DNA from: Actinosynnema sp. ALI-1.44
GTDB taxonomy: Bacteria; Actinomycetota; Actinomycetes; Mycobacteriales; Pseudonocardiaceae
Length of the DNA stretch: 64,000 nucleotides
NCBI RefSeq assembly: GCF_001984155.1
Contig: NZ_MTQO01000050.1
Span: 496,001-560,000 of the forward strand
Direction: 5' to 3'
The notes beneath the pieces are model-generated. The model did no database searches and had not been told where the DNA came from. It saw only the letters and a program-made list of their open reading frames with translations. The position numbers and the translations under genes are program-made. Positions 10,301-18,766 of this stretch are shown in pieces. The stretch's first letter is position 1; the number at the start of each line of letters is the position of its first letter.

Positions 10301-10650
10301 CGTGGGCCGATCGGATCCCGCACGAGGTCGAGGTGCCGTTCACGTTCGACGTCGACGGCGTGTCCATCCGTGGCCGGATGGACGCGGTGTACGTGGACGA
10401 CGACGGCGGCTGGACCGTGGTGGACTGGAAGACCGGCCGTGTGCCGGACGACGCGCACCTGCCCGCGTTGGCCGTGCAGCTCGCCGCCTACAGGTTGGCG
10501 TGGGCCCAGCTCGTCGACGTGCCGGTGGAGCGTGTACGCGCGGCCTTCCACTACGTCCGCGAGGACCACACGCTGCGCCCGGCGGACCTGCTCGACGCGG
10601 ACGGTCTGCGCGCTCTCGTAGGCTCAATTAGCTCGGTCTCGGACGCGTAG
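7396..10650 (+). CDS. adnB: AdnB, ATP-dependent helicase-nuclease subunit
   Basis: A 1084-residue SF1 helicase with all standard motifs: Walker A GAGAGK at 40-45, DEYQDT, VGDPAQAIYGWRG, and the late motif RRLFYVALTRSE. The C-terminal nuclease shows VVDWKTG with the catalytic Asp and Lys. The motor motifs are fully canonical, in contrast to the DDAQ of its partner, consistent with AdnB being the main translocating motor in the mycobacterial heterodimer. GTG start. The 3' end overlaps the convergent DoxX-like gene by 27 bases. Confidence 0.93.
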   Translation: MNSDLMTPRQLAAALGLPAPTDEQATVIAAPAEPALVVAGAGAGKTETMAGRVVWLVANGLVVPERILGLTFTRKAARQLADRVRARLRRLAGSGVLERLDPSGERKAAVITGEPTILTYHAYAGRLVSEHGLRLPVEPAARLLTETSSWQLAHRLVSTWTQDLDTDRVPATITRYLLDLAGELGEHLVEADKLAEHADRLCQLIEAAPRGPRQAAEPSQKLKEIIAAQRFRVALLPMVDAYAERKRKDGVLDFADQMAIAARLARDHPEVVKGERVKYGAVLLDEYQDTGHAQRVLLRSLYGQGEPMPVTAVGDPAQAIYGWRGASAANLPRFTTDFPNEDKRPATRYGLLTSFRNPPEVLTLANLISEPLRRSGLEVDELRAREDANDGDVHCALFPDVHAELEWLGDAVASRWRAAVEANGKPPTAAVLVRRRADMADIATVLRARGLPVEVVGLGGLLDEPEVRDLVSTLRVLVDPLAGTAATRLLTGSRWRLSAADLAALWRRATELAGLHAPDQLDPLLGAVPGERAEQAGLVDALDDPGDPKRYSTLGYNRIRGLGGELTQLRRRLDQSLPELVADVERTMQLDIEASARPGPIARVHLDAFADVVADYAQHSPSASLMSFLDYLSAAEDAEDGLEPGEVEVAEDRVQVVTVHSAKGLEWEVVAIPHVVTDVFPSKRRGSSWLRSVTELPASLRGDAADLPELRLYADMNRKEVEEALQLHNEGFAERSLTEERRLFYVALTRSEHSLLVSGHWWGRTSAKPKGPSEFLIELSEVDVAVVDHWAPAPPEDEVNPIANAARVTRWPIDPLGKRRQDVLDGADQVRAELAKLTRGKPPEDTDQLLLELEEEDPDGWKRDTDVLLAERAAAMTKREKIVLPGQLSVSQLVELAADPDALARRLRRPLPFPPNPVARRGTAFHAWLERKFGSGRLLDLDELPGAADDSAFADEDLDALRTAFMTSSWADRIPHEVEVPFTFDVDGVSIRGRMDAVYVDDDGGWTVVDWKTGRVPDDAHLPALAVQLAAYRLAWAQLVDVPVERVRAAFHYVREDHTLRPADLLDADGLRALVGSISSVSDA

Positions 10651-10986
10651 CGCCCACTTCACGAGCGGCCACTGGAACGGCAACCGGCCGTACGCGGCAA
10701 CGCGCGCCGACGGGGTCTTCGCGTCCAGTGCCATCTTGACGTTGCCGGGGAACACCGCGACGAACAACAACGCCGCCAGCAGCCCACCAAGCCGCCTTGT
10801 CCTGGGCACGGCGACCAGCAGTGCCGTCCCGAGCTCGCCGACCCCGGACGCGTACGTCCAGGTCCTGGCGTTGCCGGGCAGCTGCCGCGGGATCAGTCGA
10901 TCGAACGGCTTCGGCACGAGGAAGTGCAACGTGCCCATGCCGCCGAGCATGACGGCCAGGAGAATCGCTCGCCGGGATTCGGTCAT
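10624..10986 (-). CDS. DoxX-like membrane protein
   Basis: A 120-residue protein with about four hydrophobic segments, starting from the ATG at 10986. Longer upstream starts are possible but would add a non-membrane, low-complexity N-terminus. The pattern (N-terminal helix, GxGELG-type second helix, an FPGN motif in the loop before the last helix) fits the small DoxX/DoxX-like family. No enzymatic role is established for this branch. It is convergent with adnB, with the 3' ends overlapping. Confidence 0.7.
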   Translation of the reverse strand: MTESRRAILLAVMLGGMGTLHFLVPKPFDRLIPRQLPGNARTWTYASGVGELGTALLVAVPRTRRLGGLLAALLFVAVFPGNVKMALDAKTPSARVAAYGRLPFQWPLVKWALRVRDRAN

Positions 10987-11089
10987 GCGCAGGAGGCTAC
11001 TCGCCAGTAGCCGGACGCACGAGCAACAACGTGACCCAGCGAACGCTAGGGTGCCGCACGTTGGCGTCCCATTGGGGGAGAGTGCAGAC

Positions 11090-12172
11090 ATGATCAGGCG
11101 ACTGACAGCCTCCGACCGGCTCACCGACCGGCCGGACCATTCGCTGGTCGGTGTCATCAGGATCCCCGAGGGCACGGTCAGCCCGGTCACGGCGATCGTG
11201 CGCCGGGTGATCGGCGCCCTGCTCGCGCTCGTCGCGGCGGTCGTCATCGTGTACCTGGACCGGGACGGCTACCGCGACGTCAACGGTGACGGCCTGTCGC
11301 TGCTGGACGCGATCTACTACGCCACTGTTTCCCTGTCGACCACCGGATACGGCGACATCACGCCGTGGAGCCCGTCGGCACGGCTGGTGAACGTCCTCGT
11401 CATCACGCCGTTGCGCGTGCTGTTCCTGATCGTGCTGGTCGGGACGACCCTCGCGGTGCTCACCGAGCGGTCCCGGCAGGCGTTCAAGATCCAAGTTTGG
11501 AGGAAAAAGGTGCGGGACCACGTTGTGGTGGTCGGCTTCGGCACGAAGGGCCGGTCCGCGGTCAGCGCGGTGCTCACCGACGGCATGAAACCGGGCCAGA
11601 TCGTCGTAGTCGACACCGACCAGAACTCGCTCGACGCGGCGTCCGCGCTCGGCCTGGTCACCGTGCTCGGCTCGGGAACACGCTCGGACGTGCTCCGAGT
11701 AGCCGGTGTCGACCGGGCGCGAGCGGTGGTGGTGGCGGCCAACCGCGACGACTCGGCCGTGCTGATCACGTTGACCGCACGGGAGATGGCGCCCAAGGCG
11801 CAGATCGTCTCCGCGGTGCGGGAAGCGGAGAACGTGCACCTGCTGCGCCAGTCCGGCGCGGACTCGGTCGTGGTGTCCAGCGAGACGGCCGGCCGCCTGC
11901 TGGGCATGGCGACGCACACGCCGAACGTCGTCGACATGGTCGAGGACCTGATCACCCCGGACAGCGGACTCGCGATCGCCGAACGGGACGTCGAGCCGGA
12001 CGAGATCGGCGGCTCGCCCCGGCACATGTCCGAGATCGTGCTCGGCGTGGTCCGCGGCAAGAAGCTCTACCGCGTGGACTCCGTCGAAGCCGACGCGATC
12101 GAGGAGGGCGACCGGCTGCTGTACGTCCGCAAGGTCACCCCACCCGCCGAGAACGAAGAGAAAAGCTCGTGA
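11090..12172 (+). CDS. Potassium channel with RCK/TrkA-N domain
   Basis: 360 residues from the ATG at 11090, preceded by a GGGGGAG ribosome-binding site. Two transmembrane helices flank a pore loop with the K+ selectivity filter TTGYGD (84-89). A cytoplasmic RCK/TrkA-N Rossmann domain follows, starting VVVVGFGTKGRS, with an acidic end to strand 2 (VVVDTD) typical of NAD(H)/nucleotide binding. A TrkA-C-like region ends the protein. This is the two-helix MthK/Kch architecture, so likely a ligand-gated K+ channel. The stop codon is 3 nt from the convergent lexA stop. Confidence 0.88.
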   Translation: MIRRLTASDRLTDRPDHSLVGVIRIPEGTVSPVTAIVRRVIGALLALVAAVVIVYLDRDGYRDVNGDGLSLLDAIYYATVSLSTTGYGDITPWSPSARLVNVLVITPLRVLFLIVLVGTTLAVLTERSRQAFKIQVWRKKVRDHVVVVGFGTKGRSAVSAVLTDGMKPGQIVVVDTDQNSLDAASALGLVTVLGSGTRSDVLRVAGVDRARAVVVAANRDDSAVLITLTAREMAPKAQIVSAVREAENVHLLRQSGADSVVVSSETAGRLLGMATHTPNVVDMVEDLITPDSGLAIAERDVEPDEIGGSPRHMSEIVLGVVRGKKLYRVDSVEADAIEEGDRLLYVRKVTPPAENEEKSS

Positions 12173-12175
12173 GGT

Positions 12176-12820
12176 TCAGACGCTGCGGAGGACGGAGACG
12201 ACGACGCCGAGGATGACCGCGTTGTCGCCGTCGATGACGTCGTAGGCCGGGTTGCGGGGCTCCAGGTACACGTGGCCGTCGCGGCGGCGGTAGACCTTCA
12301 CCGTCGCCTCCTCGTCGATCATCGCGGCGACGATCTGGCCGGAGTGCGCCTCGGACTGCTGCTTGATCACGACCATGTCGCCGTCGCAGATGGCTGCGTC
12401 GATCATGGAATCACCGCGGACGCGCAGCGCGAAGACGTTGCCGCGGCCGGTCAGGTCGCGCGGCAGGGTCAGCGTGTCGTCGACGTGCTGCTCGGCCGCG
12501 ATCGGCACACCGGCGGCGATGTCGCCGACAACGGGGACGCTCACCGAGTCGCCGGAATCCCGGCTGCCCGACTCCCGCAGGAACGCGCGCACGTCGATCG
12601 GCCGGGACACGGACGCGCTGCGCCGCAGGTACCCCTTGTCCTCCAGCGCGGCGAGGTGCTTCGACACCGTGGACGTCGACCGCAGGCCGACCGCGTCGCC
12701 GATCTCGCGGGTGCTCGGCGAATAGCCCTCGCGGTTCACGCAGTCCTGGATCGTCGCCAGGATCTGCTGTTGCCGCAGCGGGAGTTCGGATGCGTCGAGG
12801 TGGTCGAAGACGTCGGTCAC
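12176..12820 (-). CDS. lexA: LexA-family SOS repressor
   Basis: 214 residues from the GTG at 12820. A GTG at 12892 would add 24 residues unlike LexA. The winged helix spans about 16-68 (STREIGDAVGLRSTSTVSKH). The S24 autoprotease has the Ala103-Gly104 cleavage pair (IAAGVP), the catalytic Ser138 (RGDSM) and Lys175 (TVKVY). Known role: repression of DNA-damage genes, relieved by RecA-stimulated self-cleavage. The recognition helix differs from the usual actinobacterial SSVAHQL version, so this could be a second, paralogous LexA. No SOS box is visible upstream of either start. Confidence 0.85.
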   Translation of the reverse strand: MTDVFDHLDASELPLRQQQILATIQDCVNREGYSPSTREIGDAVGLRSTSTVSKHLAALEDKGYLRRSASVSRPIDVRAFLRESGSRDSGDSVSVPVVGDIAAGVPIAAEQHVDDTLTLPRDLTGRGNVFALRVRGDSMIDAAICDGDMVVIKQQSEAHSGQIVAAMIDEEATVKVYRRRDGHVYLEPRNPAYDVIDGDNAVILGVVVSVLRSV

Positions 12821-12894
12821 CTGCGGAAGCGTACCGGTCAGGCGTACGGGGCACGCGGATGACGCGGCGGTCGGCGTTCTGACACCATCCACCT

Positions 12895-13338
12895 GTGGAG
12901 GTTCGCCCGGACGCGTTCCGTCTCCTCGTGGTCGTCCTGCTCGGAATCCTCGTCAGCCTGACGCTGTGGTTGTCGGCGCCAGGTCTCTTCGGGCTGGCCG
13001 AGGACGGACCGGGCACCGCCACCGTCACCGCGACGGTGCGCAAGGGCGTCGGGTGTTCCGGCGCCGGGAGCGGCGAGATCGTCACGTTCGTCCACGAAGG
13101 CAGCGAACACCAAGCCACTTTGGACGCCTGCGGGCACCGCGCGGGCGAATCGGTCGACGTGGGCATGCCCGCCGAAGTCGGCACGAACATGACTGTGCAC
13201 GCCGCCGAGGCCGCCACCGGCGAGAGCGACGCGCGCAGACCGGTGGCTTTCGTCCTGTTCCTCCTGGCCTGTTTCGCCGGTGGCGGCTTCGCCTACCTGT
13301 ACGGAAGGAAGGGGACACGAAGCGGGGCTTTGTGCTGA
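12895..13338 (+). CDS. Small two-helix membrane protein, unknown function
   Basis: 147 residues with a GTG start. One transmembrane helix lies near the N-terminus (about 9-28) and one near the C-terminus (about 116-137). Between them is an outside-type domain with two Cys (about residues 54 and 79) that could form a disulfide. The ordering resembles small DUF3592-type membrane proteins, but I cannot confirm the family. It is divergent from lexA. Confidence 0.6.
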   Translation: MEVRPDAFRLLVVVLLGILVSLTLWLSAPGLFGLAEDGPGTATVTATVRKGVGCSGAGSGEIVTFVHEGSEHQATLDACGHRAGESVDVGMPAEVGTNMTVHAAEAATGESDARRPVAFVLFLLACFAGGGFAYLYGRKGTRSGALC

Positions 13339-13373
13339 GCGCACGCGTTCGACTTCGGTTGTTCAGTTCGGGT

Positions 13374-14585
13374 TCAGCCCACGCTGCTCGCCGGTGCCAG
13401 GTACGTGTTGCACTGGAAGGTCCGGTTCTTGCGGTAGCCCTGTTCCTGCCAGGCGCCGTAGTTCTGCCGTTTGCCGTGGTCACGTGGGCCGTTGGGGTTG
13501 TTGTCGTCGCCGCGGGTGTAGCCGTCGGCGAGCATGTCGCGGGACACCTGGTCGGTGATCGAGCCCTTGCCGTTCCACGCGCCCGCGAACCACATCCCGC
13601 CGAGGCACTGCGCCTGTAACTCCTTGCGGCGCTGCAGTTCCAGTCCCGCCGCCGAGTCCGGGCCGACCTCGTACATCTGGTCGAACACCGCGCTGAGCGA
13701 ACCGCTCAACGCCTGGATGTGGTGGCCGTACTCGTGCGCGAACACCGCGAGGTACGCGCCGATCTTGGCTCCGTTGGTCTGTGTCTGCAGGCCCTCGAAC
13801 GGCATGTAGATGGTGGCGTCCGGGCCGCAGTAGAACGCCGCGAAGTTGTCCTTCTCGGTCACCGCGCCGCAGCCCGTCGAGAACCGCTTTCCTTGTGGGA
13901 AAACGATCTTCGGCGGGGAGAAAGGCAGGTTGGCGCGTTGCATGACCGGCGCCCACGCGTTTTGCAGGCACGGCGCGGCTGCGGTGAAGAACGCCTGTGC
14001 CGCGGCCGCGGTGCTCTGCCACTTCGGCAGGTTGCACGTCACCGCGTTCGTGCCGTTCTCCCCGGCGAACAACGGGTTGTCCTTGGTTTTCCGCACCGGG
14101 ACCGGCCCGCGCGGGGTCGTCTGCGTCTGGGTACGGGTCTGCGTCGGCGTGGACCGTCCGGAGGTCGTGGTTGTGGTGGTGGTGGTCGTTGTTGTCGTCG
14201 GCTGCGTGGTTGTGGTGAACGGGCCGCTCGCGCTGGTTGTGGGCGTCGACGTGTCGTAGCCCGAGTCGGCCACGCTTCTGGACTTGTGCTTGTTGCCGTC
14301 CATGGCTGCCATGAACCCGACGAAACCGCCGACCACCACAAGCACGCTGATCAGGCTGATCGTCACGATCGCGCCCGTGTTGGACTTCGGCCGGTATGGC
14401 GGCGGCATGAAACCGTGCCCTGGCGGCGGTCCCATCCGTGGCGGGGCCGGGGGAATGGGCGCGTAGGGCGAACGCCGCTGGAACTGCGGCGGCGCGGGTA
14501 ACGGCCGCGGCGGTGGCGCCACCGGCCGGGGCGGCGGGTATCCGGGCGGCGGCGGGTATCCGGGTCCGTACGGCGGTCGAGTCAT
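13374..14585 (-). CDS. Membrane-anchored neutral zinc metallopeptidase (YpfJ-type)
   Basis: 403 residues. A proline/glycine-rich cytoplasmic N-terminus (1-68) is followed by one transmembrane helix (about 70-95) and a threonine-rich linker with an uninterrupted run of Thr. The extracellular domain has the zincin motif HEYGHH at 284-289, where His284, His288 and Glu285 are the expected metal ligands and general base. Paired Cys suggest disulfides. This fits the Pfam Zn_peptidase/YpfJ family; physiological substrates are unknown. Its paralogue lies 15 nt upstream, and both probably share one transcript. Confidence 0.85.
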   Translation of the reverse strand: MTRPPYGPGYPPPPGYPPPRPVAPPPRPLPAPPQFQRRSPYAPIPPAPPRMGPPPGHGFMPPPYRPKSNTGAIVTISLISVLVVVGGFVGFMAAMDGNKHKSRSVADSGYDTSTPTTSASGPFTTTTQPTTTTTTTTTTTTSGRSTPTQTRTQTQTTPRGPVPVRKTKDNPLFAGENGTNAVTCNLPKWQSTAAAAQAFFTAAAPCLQNAWAPVMQRANLPFSPPKIVFPQGKRFSTGCGAVTEKDNFAAFYCGPDATIYMPFEGLQTQTNGAKIGAYLAVFAHEYGHHIQALSGSLSAVFDQMYEVGPDSAAGLELQRRKELQAQCLGGMWFAGAWNGKGSITDQVSRDMLADGYTRGDDNNPNGPRDHGKRQNYGAWQEQGYRKNRTFQCNTYLAPASSVG

Positions 14586-14600
14586 CGAATTCCCCAGGAG

Positions 14601-15767
14601 TCAGCTGACACTGTTCGCGGGCGCCAGGTAGGTGTTGCACTGGTAGGTGCGGTTCTTCTCGTACCCGTGCCGCTGCCAGGCGCCGTAGTTCTGCCGTTTG
14701 CCGTGGTTACGCGGCCCGCGCGGGTTGTTGTCGTCGCCGCGGGTGTAGCCGTCGGCGAGCATGTCGCGTACGACCGCGTCGGTGATCGAGCCCTTGCCGT
14801 TCCACGCGGCGGCGAACCACATCCCGCCGAAGCACTGGGCCTGCAACTCCTTGCGGCGCTGGACCTCCAGGCCCGCGGCGGTGTCCGGGCCGAGGTCGTA
14901 CGCCTCGTCGTGCGCGGCCTTCAGCGACCCGCTCATCGCCTGGATGTGGTGGCCGTACTCGTGCGCGAACAGTGCCAGGTAGTTGCCGATGCGGGTGCCG
15001 TTCATGTCGGTCTGCAGTCCCTCGAACGGCATGTAGATCGTCATGTCGGGGCTGCAGTAGAAGGCGGCGACGTCCTCTTTGGTCGAGTCGGCCACACCGC
15101 AGCCGCTCTCCCAGCGCTTCCCGCTGGGGAAGACGATCTTAGGCGGTGTGAACGGCAGGTTGGCGCGTTGCAGCACCGGTGCCCACGCGGCCTGCATGCA
15201 CGGCATCGCGGCGGTGAAGAACGCCTGCGCGGCCTGTGGCGTGCTGCGCCACTGCGGCAGGTTGCACGTCACAGTGTTGGTGCCGTTCTCCCCGGTGAAA
15301 AGCGGGTTGTCCTTGGTCTTGTAGACCGGCTTGGGCCCGCTCTGCGTTGTCGTCGTCGTCCGGGTTGTTGTGACCGTTGTCGTCGACTGGGTGGTGGGTG
15401 ACTGCGAAGTCGTGCCCGCTGCGGAAGGCACGGCGGAGGTCGACGGCGGGTACTCATAGCCGGAGTCGGCGACGCTCGACGACTTGTTCTTGCCACTGTC
15501 GAGCACGGCGAGGACACCGATCAGCCCACCGACCACGACGAGCACGCTCACCAGGCTGATCGTCACGATCTTGCCGGTGTTGGACTTGCGCCGGTACGGA
15601 TCCACGTGCCACGCCGGTACCGCGGGCCGAGGCATGGGATAGGGCTGACGTGGGCGGTACATCGGGGGCGCGGGCATGGCCATCGGTGGCGGAGCGACGG
15701 GCCGCGGCGCGGGCGAGCCAGGTGGTGGGAACCCGCCTCGACCTGGTCCGTACGGCGGTCCTGTCAC
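14601..15767 (-). CDS. Membrane-anchored neutral zinc metallopeptidase (YpfJ-type), paralogue
   Basis: 388 residues with the same architecture as the downstream gene: proline-rich N-terminus, one transmembrane helix, Thr/Ser-rich linker, and a catalytic domain with HEYGHH at 269-274. Long stretches (for example KTKDNPLF, the RRKELQAQC region and the C-terminal NTYLAP) are nearly identical between the two, showing a recent tandem duplication. It is the first gene of the pair and diverges from the DUF2207 gene across a short gap of about 65 bases that must hold both promoters. Confidence 0.85.
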   Translation of the reverse strand: MTGPPYGPGRGGFPPPGSPAPRPVAPPPMAMPAPPMYRPRQPYPMPRPAVPAWHVDPYRRKSNTGKIVTISLVSVLVVVGGLIGVLAVLDSGKNKSSSVADSGYEYPPSTSAVPSAAGTTSQSPTTQSTTTVTTTRTTTTTQSGPKPVYKTKDNPLFTGENGTNTVTCNLPQWRSTPQAAQAFFTAAMPCMQAAWAPVLQRANLPFTPPKIVFPSGKRWESGCGVADSTKEDVAAFYCSPDMTIYMPFEGLQTDMNGTRIGNYLALFAHEYGHHIQAMSGSLKAAHDEAYDLGPDTAAGLEVQRRKELQAQCFGGMWFAAAWNGKGSITDAVVRDMLADGYTRGDDNNPRGPRNHGKRQNYGAWQRHGYEKNRTYQCNTYLAPANSVS

Positions 15768-15832
15768 TTTCCTGCCCCCAATTTGTTCGCAACGAGCGTG
15801 AGCATAAGCGGGCTCCGCTATCGTCCGCAGGC

Positions 15833-17473
15833 GTGTTGACGAATTGGGGGGTGGCGGCCGCTGGCCTTGTCGCCGCGCTGGGCCTGGCAGCCGGACAACC
15901 GCCGTCCATTCCGAACATCCCGATCATCCCGCCGCAGAGCGGCCAGCAGCCGCCTCCGTCCTCATCGGACGAGCACGGCGGCGGCCCCGGCGGCATCGAG
16001 TTCCCGACGCGCACGCAGCTTCAGCTCAAAGTGGAGCGCGACGGGGTGCTGACGGTCGAGGAGACCATCACGGTCAAGTCCGGCGAGCGGCTCAACCGGC
16101 GTTCGCCGTTGCGGATCAAGGCAGGCGACAACCGCGACCGCGTGTTCGTCGTCCGCGACCCGAAGCTGGAGGGCAACGGCAGCGCGCAGGCGACCGCGGA
16201 CGAGTTCACCGTGTCCGTCGGCGAAGGCAAGTCCGTGCTGCGCTACCAGGTGGACGGTGCCGTCGTCGACCAGGGCGACCGCCAGGAGGTCCGCTGGCAG
16301 CTCGCGGCCGGGTGGGACCGCAGGATCGGTCTGCTGCGCGGCACGTTCATCGCACCGCAGATGGCGATCTCGGTGCGCTGCAACGGCGGCCCGTACGGCA
16401 CCGAGGAGCCCTGCGACCACGCCAAGACCGACAACGGTGGCGTCACCCGTGTCGACATGCAGAACCTCAACGCGGGCGACCGCGTCGACCTGGCCGTCGG
16501 ACTGCCCGCTGGGACAGTCCCGGCGAACGCCAAGTTCGCCGACGCCACCACGGCGGCCGGGCCGTTCGCGCTCACCGCGTTCTCCGGCTTCGGACTGCTG
16601 GGGCTCAGCATCCTGCTGCTCGGTGGTGTCGCGTTGCTGCTGGTCGCGCGCGGCAGGGACGCCAAGGTGCTCGCGACCGACGTCGGACCGGTCGACGTCC
16701 TCGTGCACGACAAGGACGGCGTCGCCTTCGCTTCACCCGATGGTGTGCTTCCCGGCCAGATCGGCACGGTCACCGACGAGCGGGTCGACCCGGTCGACAT
16801 CACCGCGACCGTCCTCGACCTCGCGGTCCGCAACTACCTGTGGATCCAGCAGATCGGTGGGGACCGGACCGGGGACGACTGGCAGATCACCCGCCGCAAC
16901 CCGGCCGACGACTCCCTCACCGGTTACGAGCGAGCCGTCTACGACGCCGTCCCGGACCAGGGTGTGACCGTGTCCGCGCTGGACGTCGACAAGGCCAAGA
17001 TCGGCGAGGCCCTCTACGCCGACGTCGTCGAACGCGAGTGGTTCAAGCGCCGCCCCGACCGCGACCGCAGCCGGTGGCTGTGGATGGGCGTCGGCCTGGC
17101 CGCCGTAGGTGCGGCTTTGACGGCCGTCCTCGCTGTGACGGTCGGCAACGCGCTGCTCGGCCTGGCGGTCGTGCTCGCCGGGGTCGCGCTCGCTCTCGGT
17201 GCACGGCTGATGCCCGCGCGTACCCAGCGTGGCAGCGTGCTGCTGGCCCAGGTGCGCGGCCTGCGCGGCTACCTGCGGTCCACCGACCCCGCGTCGATCC
17301 CGGACAACGACCGTGAGCTGGTGTTCTCCCGGTCACTGCCGTACGCCGTCGTGCTCGGCGAGTCGTCGAGGTGGCTGGATGCGTTCGGTTCGCCGGACGA
17401 GCTCTACTGGTTCAGCGGTGGGCGAAACCTGCCGGGGTTCATCACCGCGATGGACCGAGCGCTGGCCAAGTAG
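15833..17473 (+). CDS. DUF2207-type membrane protein
   Basis: 546 residues from the GTG at 15833; the frame upstream is open but non-coding. An N-terminal signal-like segment leads into a Pro/Ser-rich stretch, then an exported beta-rich domain resembling DUF2207. A transmembrane helix follows (about 242-268), then a cytoplasmic domain, two further hydrophobic helices (about 420-465), and a C-terminal part ending in a YWFSGG segment. The family is widespread in actinobacteria with no proven function. The gene is followed 9 nt later by the M16 peptidase pair. Confidence 0.75.
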   Translation: MLTNWGVAAAGLVAALGLAAGQPPSIPNIPIIPPQSGQQPPPSSSDEHGGGPGGIEFPTRTQLQLKVERDGVLTVEETITVKSGERLNRRSPLRIKAGDNRDRVFVVRDPKLEGNGSAQATADEFTVSVGEGKSVLRYQVDGAVVDQGDRQEVRWQLAAGWDRRIGLLRGTFIAPQMAISVRCNGGPYGTEEPCDHAKTDNGGVTRVDMQNLNAGDRVDLAVGLPAGTVPANAKFADATTAAGPFALTAFSGFGLLGLSILLLGGVALLLVARGRDAKVLATDVGPVDVLVHDKDGVAFASPDGVLPGQIGTVTDERVDPVDITATVLDLAVRNYLWIQQIGGDRTGDDWQITRRNPADDSLTGYERAVYDAVPDQGVTVSALDVDKAKIGEALYADVVEREWFKRRPDRDRSRWLWMGVGLAAVGAALTAVLAVTVGNALLGLAVVLAGVALALGARLMPARTQRGSVLLAQVRGLRGYLRSTDPASIPDNDRELVFSRSLPYAVVLGESSRWLDAFGSPDELYWFSGGRNLPGFITAMDRALAK

Positions 17474-17482
17474 GCTCGTGCC

Positions 17483-18766
17483 ATGGCTGCACCCGACCTG
17501 CACACGTTCACTCTCCCGAACGGTTTGCGTGTGGTGCTCGCGCCGGACACCACATCACCGGTGGTCGGTGTCAGCGTGCACTACGACGTGGGCTTCCGAT
17601 CCGAACCAGAGGGCCGAACCGGCTTCGCGCACCTCTTCGAGCACCTGATGTTCCAGGGCAGCGAGAGCCTGGAGAAACTGGCGCACTTCCGGCACGTCCA
17701 GTCCTCCGGCGGCACGTTCAACGGCTCGACGCACCCGGACTACACCGACTACTTCGAGGTGCTGCCGTCCGCCGCGCTCGAGCGGGCGCTGTTCCTCGAA
17801 GCGGACCGGATGCGCGCGCCCAAGCTGACCCAGGAGAACCTCCGCAACCAGATCGACGTGGTGAAGGAGGAGATCCGGCTCAACGTGCTGAACCGGCCGT
17901 ACGGCGGATTCCCCTGGATCCTCCTGCCGCCGGTGCTGTACAAGACGTTCCCGAACGCGCACAACGGCTACGGCGACTTCACCGACCTGGAACTGGCCAG
18001 CCTCGACGACTGCGCCGCCTTCTTCGACACGTACTACGCGCCCGGCAACGCGGTGCTCACCGTCGCCGGTGACTTCACCGTCGAGCAGGCCCGTGAGCTG
18101 GTCGAACGCCACTTCGGCGACGTTCCCGCACGCGAGACGCCGCAACGCCCGTCGTTCGCCGAGCCGCCGCCCCATGGCGAGGTGCGCGGCGAACACCACG
18201 ACCCGCACGCCCCGCTGCCCGCGCTCGCCGTCGGCTACCGCATGCCGGACCCGATCAACGACCTGGACGCCTACCTGGCGCACCTCGTGCTCGCGTCGGT
18301 GCTGACCGAGGGCGACGGCGCCCGGCTGCAGCAGCGCATGGTCCACAAGGAAGCGCTGGTCACCGACATCAACGCCGGTGCGGGCCTGTTCGGTCCGTTC
18401 GAGGCACGCGACCCGGACACGTTCTCGATCACCGCGATGTACTCGCCCGAGGTGAACGTCGACCGCGTGCTCGGCGCGCTGGACGAGGAGCTCGAACTGC
18501 TGGCCGGGACCGCTCCGTCCGAGCAGGAACTGGCGAAGGTCACCGCGCGCTGGGTGTCCAGCCTGCACAAGGAGCACGACCGGCTCGTGAGCCGCACGCT
18601 CGGCCTCGGCAGCTTCCAGCTGCTGTACGGCGACCCCGGGTTGATCTACCGGCTGCCCGACCGGATCGCGGCCGTCACGCCGCAGGACGTGTCCGCCGCG
18701 GCCAAGCTGCTGCGCCCGGACTCGCGTGCCGTACTGCAGGTCTTCCCGGCTGGAGGTGCCGAATGA
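17483..18766 (+). CDS. M16 family zinc peptidase, catalytic subunit
   Basis: 427 residues. The inverted zinc motif HLFEH is at 50-54 (His50, Glu53, His54), with the third ligand expected in the later VVKEEIR helix. Two M16 half-domains follow in order. It overlaps the next M16 gene by 4 nt (ATGA), so the two products are made together. Known family: processing peptidases often work as one catalytic plus one non-catalytic subunit, acting on small peptides or leaders. The substrate here is unknown. Confidence 0.88.
   Translation: MAAPDLHTFTLPNGLRVVLAPDTTSPVVGVSVHYDVGFRSEPEGRTGFAHLFEHLMFQGSESLEKLAHFRHVQSSGGTFNGSTHPDYTDYFEVLPSAALERALFLEADRMRAPKLTQENLRNQIDVVKEEIRLNVLNRPYGGFPWILLPPVLYKTFPNAHNGYGDFTDLELASLDDCAAFFDTYYAPGNAVLTVAGDFTVEQARELVERHFGDVPARETPQRPSFAEPPPHGEVRGEHHDPHAPLPALAVGYRMPDPINDLDAYLAHLVLASVLTEGDGARLQQRMVHKEALVTDINAGAGLFGPFEARDPDTFSITAMYSPEVNVDRVLGALDEELELLAGTAPSEQELAKVTARWVSSLHKEHDRLVSRTLGLGSFQLLYGDPGLIYRLPDRIAAVTPQDVSAAAKLLRPDSRAVLQVFPAGGAE

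Noticed and set aside
14130-14230. GTG/GTC-rich tract resembling a microsatellite
   Set aside because: It encodes the Thr-rich linker of the metallopeptidase on the minus strand; not a separate repeat element.
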